Shown piece after piece: positions 56,591 to 64,000 of a stretch of 64,000 nt of DNA (the stretch's first letter is position 1; the number at the start of each line of letters is the position of its first letter). Made by a program: the position numbers and the translations under genes. The DNA is taken from NCBI GenBank assembly GCA_963932145.1, contig OZ010595.1, positions 77,769,252 through 77,833,251 of the forward strand, in the 5' to 3' direction. The DNA is from Acanthosepion lycidas. Its lineage: Eukaryota; Mollusca; Cephalopoda; Sepiida; Sepiidae. The notes beneath the pieces are model-generated. The model was given only the letters and a program-made list of their open reading frames with translations. It was not told the DNA's origin and made no database searches.

Positions 56591-57269
56591 GCCAAATGTC
56601 TCTCGGCCTAATATCCGTTCAGCGAAATGTCTCTCGGCCTAATGTCCATTCTGCCAATGTCTCTCGGCCTAATGTCCATCGCCCAAATGTCTCTCGGCCT
56701 AATGTCTGCTCGCCCAAATGTCCGTTCGGCCAAATGTCCGTTCAGCCTAATGTCCGTCGCCCAAATGTTTCTCGGCCTAATGTCCGTACGGCCAAATATC
56801 TCTCGGCCTAATGTCTGTTCGGCCAAATATCCGTTCGGTCTAATCTCCGTCGGCCAAATGTCCGCCGGCCAAATGTCTTTCGGCCTAATATCCTTTCGGC
56901 CAAATGTCTCTCGGCCTAATATCCGTTCGACCAAATGTCCGTTCGGCCTAATGTCCGTCGGCCAAATGTCTCTCGGCCTAAAGTCCGTCGTCCAAATGTC
57001 TCTCGGCCTAATGTCTGTTCGTCCAAATATCTCTCGGCCTAATGTCTGTTCGGCCAAACGTCTCTCGGCCTAGTATCCGTTCGACCAAATGTCCGTTCGC
57101 CCTAATGTCCGTTCGGCCTAATGTCTCTCGGCCTAATGTCTGTTTGGCCAAATGTCCTTTCGGCCTAATGTCCGTCGGCCAAATGTCTCTCGGCCTAACA
57201 TCCGTTCGGCCAAATATCTCTCGGCCTAATGTCCGTTCGGCCTAATGTCCGTTCGGCCTAATGAATCTC

Positions 57270-60200
57270 GGCCTAATGTCCATTCTGCCAATGTCTCTCG
57301 GCCTAATGTCCATCGGCCAAATGTCTCGCGGCCTAATGTCCGTTCGGCCAAATGTCCGTTCGGCCAAATGTCCGTTCGGCCTAATGTCCGTCGCCCAAAT
57401 GTTTCTCGGCCTAACATCCGTTCGGCCAAATATCTCTCGGCCTAATGTCCGTTCGGCCTAATGTCCGTTCGGCCTAATGAATCTCGGCCTAATGTCTGTT
57501 CGGCCAAATGTCCGTTCGGCCTAATGAATCTCGGCCTAATGTCTGTTCGGCCAAATGTCCGTTCGGCCTAATGTCCGTCGTCCAAATGTGTCTCGGTCTA
57601 ATGTCCGTTCGGCCAAATATCTCTCGGCCTAATGTCTTTTCGGCCAAATGTCCGTTCGGCTTAATGTCTGTTCGGCCTAATGTCTCTCGGCCTAATGTCT
57701 GTTCGGCCAAATGTCCGTTCGGCCTAAAGTCCGTCGTCCAAATGTCTCTCGGTCTAATATCCGTTCGACCAAATGTCTCTCGGCCTAATGTCCGTTCAGC
57801 CAAATGTCCGTTCGGCCTAATGTCCGTCGCCCAAATATCTATCGGCCTAATATCCGTTCGGCCAAATGTCCGTTCGGCCTAATGTCCCTCAGCCAAATGT
57901 CTCTCGGCCTAATGTCCATTCTGCCAAATGACTCTCGGCTTAATGTCCGTCGCGCAAATGTTTCTAGGCCTAATGACCGTTCGACCAAATATCTCTCGGC
58001 CTAATGTCTGTTTGGCCAAATTTCCGTTCGGCCTAATGTCCGTCGGCCAAATGTCTCTCGGTTTAATGTCTCTTCGGCCAAATGTCTCTCGGCCTAATGT
58101 CTGTTCGGCCAAATGTCTCTCGGCCTAATGTCCGTTCGGCCAAATGTCCGTTAGGCCTAATGTCCGTCGGCCAAATGTCTCTCGGCCTAATGTCCATTCT
58201 GCCAAATGACTCTCGGCCTTATGTCCATCTCCCAAATGTCTCTCGGCCTAATGTCCGTTCGGCCAAATCTCTCTCGGCCTAATGTCCGTTCGGCCAAATG
58301 TCCGTTCGGCCTAATGTCCGTCGGCCAAATGTCTCTCGGCCTAATATCCGTTCAGCCAAATGTCTCTCGGCCAAAAGTCCATTCTGCCAATGTCTCTCGG
58401 CCTAATGTCCATCGCCCAAATGTCTCTCGGCCTAATGTCTGCTCGGCCAAATGTCCGTTCGGCCAAATATCTCTCGGCCTAATGTCTGTTCGGCCAAATA
58501 TCCGTTCGGCCTAATCTCCGTCGGCCAAATGTCTTTCGGTCTAATATCCGTTCGCCAAACGTCTCTCGGCCTAGTATCCGTTCGACCAAATGTCCGTTCG
58601 CCCTAATGTCCGTTCGGCCTAATGTCTCTCGGCCTAATGTCTGTTTGGCCAAATGTCCGTCGGCCAAATGTCTCTCGGCCTAATGTCTGTTCGGCCAAAT
58701 GTCTCTCGGCCTAATGTCCATTCTGCCAATGTCTCTCGGCCTAATGTCCATCGGCCAAATGTCTCGCGCCCTAATGTCTGTTCGGCCAAATGTCTCTCGG
58801 CCTAATGTCGGTTTGGCCAAATGTCCGTTCGGCCTAATGTCCGTCGGTCAAATGTCTCTCGGCCTAATGTCTGTTCGGCCAAATGTCTCTCGGCCTAATG
58901 TCTGTTCGGCCCAATGTCTCTCGGCCTAATGTCCGTCGGTCAAATGTCTCTCGGCCTAATGTCTGTTCGGCCAAATGTCTCTCGGCCTAATGTCTGTTCG
59001 GCCCAATGTCTCTCGGCCTATTGTCCGTTCGGCCAAATGTCTCTCGGCCTAATGTCCATTCTGCCAAATGACTCTCGGCGAAATGTCCATCGCCCAAATG
59101 TCTCTCGGCCTAATGTCCGTTCGGCCAAATCTCTCTCGGCCTAATGTCCGTTCGGCCAAATATCCGTTCGGCCTAATGTCCGTCGGCCAAATGTCTCTCG
59201 GCCTAATGTCCGTTCAGCCAAATGTCTCTCGGCCTAATGTCCATTCTGCGAATGTCTCTCGGCCTAATGTCCGTCGCCCAAATGTTTCTCGGCCTAATGT
59301 CGGTTCGGCCAAATATCTCTCGGCCTAATGTCTGTTCGGCCAAATGTGTGTTCGGCCTAATGTCCGTTCGGCCTAATGTCTCTCAGCCTAATGTCTGTTC
59401 GGCCAAATGTCCGTTCGACCTAATGTCCATCGGCTAAATGTCCGTCGGCCAAATGTCTTTCGGCCTAATGGCCGTTCGGCCAAATATCTCTCGGCCTAAT
59501 ATACGTTCGACCTAATGTCCGTTCGCCCTAATGTCCGTCGGCCAAATGTCTCTCGGCCTAATGTCCGTCGTCCAAATGTCTCTCGGCCTAATGTCTCTTC
59601 GGCCAAACGTCTCTCGGCCTAGTATCCATTCGACCAAATGTCCATTCCCCCTAATGTCCGTTCTGCCTAATATCTCTCGGCCTAATGTCTGTTTGGCCAA
59701 ATGTCCTTTCGGCCTAATGTCCGTCGGTCAAATGTCTCTCGGCCTAATGTCTGTTCGGCCAAATGTCTCTCGGCGTAATGTCCATTCTGCCAATGTCTCT
59801 CGGCCTAATGTCCATCGGCCAAATGTCTCGCGGCCTAATGTCCGTTCGGCCAAATGTCCGTTCGGCCAAATGTCCGTTCGGCCTAATGTCCGTCGCCCAA
59901 ATGTTTCTCGGCCTAACATCCGTTCGGCCAAATATCTCTCGGCCTAATGTCCGTTCGGCCTAATGTCCGTTCGGCCTAATGAATCTCGGCCTAATGTCTG
60001 TTCGGCCAAATGTCCGTTCGGCCTAATGAATCTCGGCCTAATGTCTGTTCGGCCAAATGTCCGTTCGGCCTAATGTCCGTCGTCCAAATGTGTCTCGGTC
60101 TAATGTCCGTTCGGCCAAATATCTCTCGGCCTAATGTCTTTTCGGCCAAATGTCCGTTCGGCTTAATGTCTGTTCGGCCTAATGTCTCTCGGCCTAATGT

Positions 60201-62200
60201 CTGTTCGGCCAAATGTCCGTTCGGCCTAAAGTCCGTCGTCCAAATGTCTCTCGGTCTAATATCCGTTCGACCAAATGTCTCTCGGCCTAATGTCCGTTCA
60301 GCCAAATGTCCGTTCGGCCTAATGTCCGTCGCCCAAATATCTATCGGCCTAATATCCGTTCGGCCAAATGTCCGTTCGGCCTAATGTCCCTCAGCCAAAT
60401 GTCTCTCGGCCTAATGTCCATTCTGCCAAATGACTCTCGGCTTAATGTCCGTCGCGCAAATGTTTCTAGGCCTAATGACCGTTCGACCAAATATCTCTCG
60501 GCCTAATGTCTGTTTGGCCAAATGTCCGTTCGGCCTAATGTCCGTCGGCCAAATGTCTCTCGGCCTAATGTCTCTTCGGCCAAATGTCTCTCGGCCTAAT
60601 GTCTGTTCGGCCAAATGTCTCTCGGCCTAATGTCCGTTCGGCCAAATGTCCGTTAGGCCTAATATCCGTCGGCCAAATGTCTCTCGGCCTAATGTCCATT
60701 CTGCCAAATGACTCTCGGCCTTATGTCCATCTCCCAAATGTCTCTCGGCCTAATGTCCGTTCGGCCAAATCTCTCTCGGCCTAATGTCCGTTCGGCCAAA
60801 TGTCCGTTCGGCCTAATGTCCGTCGGCCAAATGTCTCTCGGCCTAATATCCGTTCAGCCAAATGTCTCTCGGCCAAAAGTCCAACCTGCCAATGTCTCTC
60901 GGCCTAATGTCCATCGCCCAAATGTCTCTCGGCCTAATGTCTGCTCGGCCAAATGTCCGTTCGGCCAAATATCTCTCGGCCTAATGTCTGTTCGGCCAAA
61001 TATCCGTTCGGCCTAATCTCCGTCGGCCAAATGTCTTTCGGTCTAATATCCGTTCGCCAAACGTCTCTCGGCCTAGTATCCGTTCGACCAAATGTCCGTT
61101 CGCCCTAATGTCCGTTCGGCCTAATGTCTCTCGGCCTAATGTCTGTTTGGCCAAATGTCCGTCGGCCAAATGTCTCTCGGCCTAATGTCTGTTCGGCCAA
61201 ATGTCTCTCGGCCTAATGTCCATTCTGCCAATGTCTCTCGGCCTAATGTCCATCGGCCAAATGTCTCGCGCCCTAATGTCTGTTCGGCCAAATGTCTCTC
61301 GGCCTAATGTCGGTTTGGCGAAATGTCCGTTCGGCCTAATGTCCGTCGGTCAAATGTCTCTCGGCCTAATGTCTGTTCGGCCAAATGTCTCTCGGCCTAA
61401 TGTCTGTTCGGCCCAATGTCTCTCGGCCTAATGTCCTTCGGTCAAATGTCTCTCGGCCTAATGTCTGTTCGGCCAAATGTCTCTCGGCCTAATGTCTGTT
61501 CGGCCCAATGTCTCTCGGCCTATTGTCCGTTCGGCCAAATGTCTCTCGGCCTAATGTCCGTTCGGCCAAATCTCTCTCGGCCTAATGTCCGTTCGGCCAA
61601 ATATCCGTTCGGCCTAATGTCCGTCGGCCAAATGTCTCTCGGCCTAATGTCCGTTCAGCCAAATGTCTCTCGGCCTAATGTCCATTCTGCGAATGTCTCT
61701 CGGCCTAATGTCCGTCGCCCAAATGTTTCTCGGCCTAATGTCGGTTCGGCCAAATATCTCTCGGCCTAATGTCTGTTCGGCCAAATGTGTGTTCGGCCTA
61801 ATGTCCGTTCGGCCTAATGTCTCTCAGCCTAATGTCTGTTCGGCCAAATGTCCGTTCGACCTAATGTCCATCGGCTAAATGTCCGTCGGCCAAATGTCTT
61901 TCGGCCTAATGGCCGTTCGGCCAAATATCTCTCGGCCTAATATACGTTCGACCTAATGTCCGTTCGCCCTAATGTCCGTCGGCCAAATGTCTCTCGGCCT
62001 AATGTCCGTCGTCCAAATGTCTCTCGGCCTAATGTCTCTTCGGCCAAACGTCTCTCGGCCTAGTATCCATTCGACCAAATGTCCATTCCCCCTAATGTCC
62101 GTTCTGCCTAATATCTCTCGGCCTAATGTCTGTTTGGCCAAATGTCCTTTCGGCCTAATGTCCGTCGGCCAAATGTCTCTCGGCCTAATGTCTGTTCGGC
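57270..62200 (+). repeat. Higher-order repeat, 2,502 bp, two copies, second with 61-bp deletion
   Basis: 57,489 matches 59,991 and 58,699 matches 61,201 at offset 2,502. After about 59,050 the offset is 2,441, because copy 2 lacks 61 bp (four monomers, 16+15+15+15). AATGAATCTCGGCC and AGTATCC are shared markers. Confidence 0.88.
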
Positions 62201-62710
62201 TAAATGTGCGTTCGGCCTAATGTCCGTCGGCCAAATGTCTCTCGGCCTAATATCCTTTGGCCAAATGTCTTTCGGTCTAATGTCTGTACGGCCAAATGTC
62301 TCTCGGCCTTATATCCGTTCGACCAAATGTCCGTTCGCCCTAATGTCCGTCGGCCAAATGTCCGTTCGACCTAATGTCCGTCGGCCAAATGTCTCTAGGC
62401 CTAATGTCCGTTCGGCCAAATGTCTCTCGGCCTAATGTCCGTTCGGCCAAATGTTTCTTGGCCTAATATGCGTTCGACCAAATGTCCGTTCGGCCTAATG
62501 TCCGTCGGCCAATTTTCTCTCGGTCTAATATCCGTTCGGCCAAATGTCCGTTCAGCCTAATGTCCGTCGGGCAAATGTCTCTCGGTCTAATGTCCGTTCG
62601 GCGAAATGTCTCTCGGCCTAATGTCCGTCACCCAAATGTCTTTCGGTCAAATGTCCGTCGGCCAAGTCTCCGTTCAACCAAATGTCTCTGGGCCAAATGT
62701 TTGGCCCCGT

Positions 62711-62800
62711 CTTCCATAGGTCACTAATTTTTGTTGGTGCTGTTCGAAGTTTTGATCCAATGAAACTTTTGTTATAATTCTTTGAGATTTTTTTAACCCC
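62711..62800. other. Junction between satellite array and SINE
   Basis: Unique AT-rich sequence of about 90 bp. Confidence 0.6.
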
Positions 62801-62925
62801 GGTCTATACGGTCTGGGTTTACAGTCACCGTACGTTGAAATATAGATTACTGAAGTTAAGCAACCTCAAACCTGGTCATTATCTAGTTGGGTGACATCTT
62901 GGGAATACCAGGTGCAGTAGGCTTG
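62801..62925 (+). rRNA. 5S rRNA-like sequence (SINE head, pseudogene)
   Basis: GTCTATACGG starts it. GAAGTTAAGCAACCTC corresponds to the GAAGCTAAGCAGGGTC box of 5S rRNA. CCTGGTCATTATCTAGTTGGGTGAC then matches CCTGGTTAGTACTTGGATGGGAGAC, and TTGGGAATACCAGGTG then CAGTAGGCTT matches the 3' end. Length of about 123 bp fits 5S (about 120). Substitutions in the A-box and stems make it non-functional as rRNA. Confidence 0.85.
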
Positions 62926-63000
62926 GATGTGCGGATGGTGTAATGGATAATGACTCAGAACTGTTAACTGAAAAGCCAAGTTCCAATTTCTCTTGTGTTT
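62926..63000 (+). tRNA. tRNA-like SINE segment (not a functional tRNA)
   Basis: GTGCGGATGGTGTAATGGAT and AAAAGCCAAGTTCCAATTTC occupy the A and B box positions of a tRNA promoter. The arms do not pair well, so it is a relic. Confidence 0.6.
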
Positions 63001-63195
63001 ATTATATTCACTTACTTGCCGATACAGTCAGGAAATGTATAAATTCACCTCTTTTTCCCTAGCTATGGGTTAATTATTAAGATTTGTATCAATGAAACCA
63101 TTATTAACCATAAAGATCTTTCACTTATTCTGGCTTTAAATAACCTCCAAAGGGTTGATAAGCCGTAGAAAACGAATCAGTTGATCAATATAGTG

Positions 63196-64000
63196 TCTGA
63201 TGAAGAAATGTCATCTTTAAGGCCTAAAGAATTAATTCGCTTGATAACATTTTTAATCATTAATCTGAGATTATATGCATATAATTGTTTAGACATCTCT
63301 GAACGAATTAGACATCATACAATACATCCCTATACGAGTTGCAATCTGACAAGGCTATTTAAAGAATAGAGCAACCAATTCTGTACTCAATTTCCTCATC
63401 TTCTATAAAAAATTTGTTGTAACTGATCAATACACCGGCATATTTGAAGTGTTTTGTATTTATTAATTCAAATTCTGAATATATATAACCCACGTCCTAT
63501 TCCAACTATGGGCAACATTTTTCGACCAGTTGGCCATAAGGGATATAGCTCATCATAAGACGGGTCATTCGACTATAAAAGATTCACGGTAACTTTGCGT
63601 GACTCAGAAAGTTTCATTATAGATGAGCATGCACGTAAGCGTCTGGCAGTGTAATTAGCACACGTCCCTTTGTGTCATTAATTTGTAAATTATACTCTAC
63701 TAAACCCTGTTCTACTAACTATTTACAGAAGCTTTTTTGATAATCCACTGTTTTCCTTTGTCAATCTTGCCTTTAATATGTTTTGTGAGTGTCAAATTTT
63801 CTTAGCACTCCTTCCTCAATATATGCCTTAGAAATGTCAACTGTGACTTTCTAATGTCAAGTATAAATGTTTTTATGTTTCCATTTCCTTTGAACCTTCA
63901 ACATTACTCACATGTTCACTACATATTATTTCTTATTTGTGAGGATTTCAACGATAATTTATGCCATCAAATACGATCTAACTGACTTCCTTAATAACAG
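63196..64000. other. Unassigned AT-rich sequence
   Basis: No gene or repeat family recognised. The 62-codon frame at 63,181-63,369 has no support. Confidence 0.5.

Larger units (their letters stand above)
31487..62710 (+). repeat. 31-kb satellite-like array of 15-16 bp monomers
   Basis: The entire stretch is head-to-tail copies of a 15-16 bp unit ending TCGGCC. Two unit types mostly alternate: AAATGT-nnn-TCGGCC and TAATGT-nnn-TCGGCC, where the variable centre is usually CTC, CCGT, CTGT, CCAT or CCG. A typical dimer is about 31 bp. Length divided by 15.5 gives roughly 2,000 monomers. No unique sequence interrupts it and no unit is inverted. The edges are more degenerate (CCGCCAGCCAAATG at the left, TTTGGCCCCGTC at the right), as in arrays homogenised by unequal exchange. 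Open frames on both strands follow from the repeat. Confidence 0.97.
62801..63195 (+). mobile_element. SINE with 5S rRNA-like head and tRNA-like segment
   Basis: A 5S-like block is followed without a gap by a tRNA-like block (A-box TGGTGTAATGGATAATG, B-box-like AAGTTCCAATTTC). The body has ATTCACTTACTTGCCGATAC and CTATGGGTTAAT, and the tail TAACCTCCAAAGGGTTGATA then AGCCGTAGAAAAC. It shares body and tail with copies at 27,440, 28,468, 30,125 and 31,021. Confidence 0.8.

Noticed and set aside
31487-62710. Dozens of open frames of 60-197 codons on both strands of the array
   Set aside because: They are forced by the short repeat, appear on both strands and in overlapping frames, start and end at repeat-encoded ATG and TAA, and resemble no protein family.
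31487-62710. CRISPR-like array of short repeats
   Set aside because: Units are contiguous with no unique spacers, and the surrounding sequence is eukaryotic mobile-element debris.
31487-62710. Telomeric or rDNA array
   Set aside because: No TTAGGG-type unit and no rRNA coding similarity. The unit is 15-16 bp with a different sequence.
62801-62925. Functional 5S rRNA gene
   Set aside because: Many substitutions in the internal promoter and stems, and it runs directly into a tRNA-like SINE segment.

Overview
The window looks like repeat-rich, non-coding animal DNA. The evidence is AT-rich sequence with long TA, CA, GA and TATC microsatellites, remnants of many eukaryotic transposon classes, tRNA-, 5S- and U2-derived sequences, and no recognisable host exon. 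A mollusc, perhaps a coleoid cephalopod such as an octopus, is my best guess from the mix of Jockey-like LINEs, Penelope-like elements, Tc1/mariner elements and tRNA-derived SINEs. This is an inference, not something the sequence proves.

Bases 1-31,480 are a mosaic of mobile-element debris. It holds an almost complete but frameshifted LINE (14,721-17,870, minus) and several shorter pieces of the same family. It also holds a Tc1 element with both termini (8,898-10,129), an internally deleted mariner (28,895-29,879), a Ty3/gypsy pol remnant (about 21,180-24,190), a Penelope-like GIY-YIG remnant (26,066-26,404) and a piggyBac-type MITE (27,100-27,368). Three near-perfect palindromic mariner MITEs lie at 24,709, 29,730 and 31,121, and there are other inverted-repeat elements and SINE families. 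Two insertions can be dated relative to their hosts. A MITE sits inside the right terminal repeat of the deleted mariner, and a 326-bp MITE splits a LINE fragment at 7,555-7,880.

Bases 31,487-62,710 are one uninterrupted, head-to-tail satellite-like array of about 31.2 kb. The monomers are 15-16 bp and alternate between an AAATG form and a TAATG form, giving a dimer of about 31 bp. The array is GC- and CpG-rich in an AT-rich setting. It has nested higher-order repeats (tandem periods 3,257, 2,198 and 2,502 bp, plus less regular blocks of about 1.0-1.8 kb and one of 278 bp), whose copies are almost identical. Many apparent open frames exist on both strands of the array, but they are consequences of the repeat and I do not call them genes.

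Bases 62,710-64,000 contain a SINE with a 5S rRNA-like head followed by a tRNA-like segment, then unassigned AT-rich sequence. Related SINE copies occur on both sides of the array. A short inverted block of satellite-like units lies outside the array at about 30,300. I found no functional host protein-coding gene in the window.
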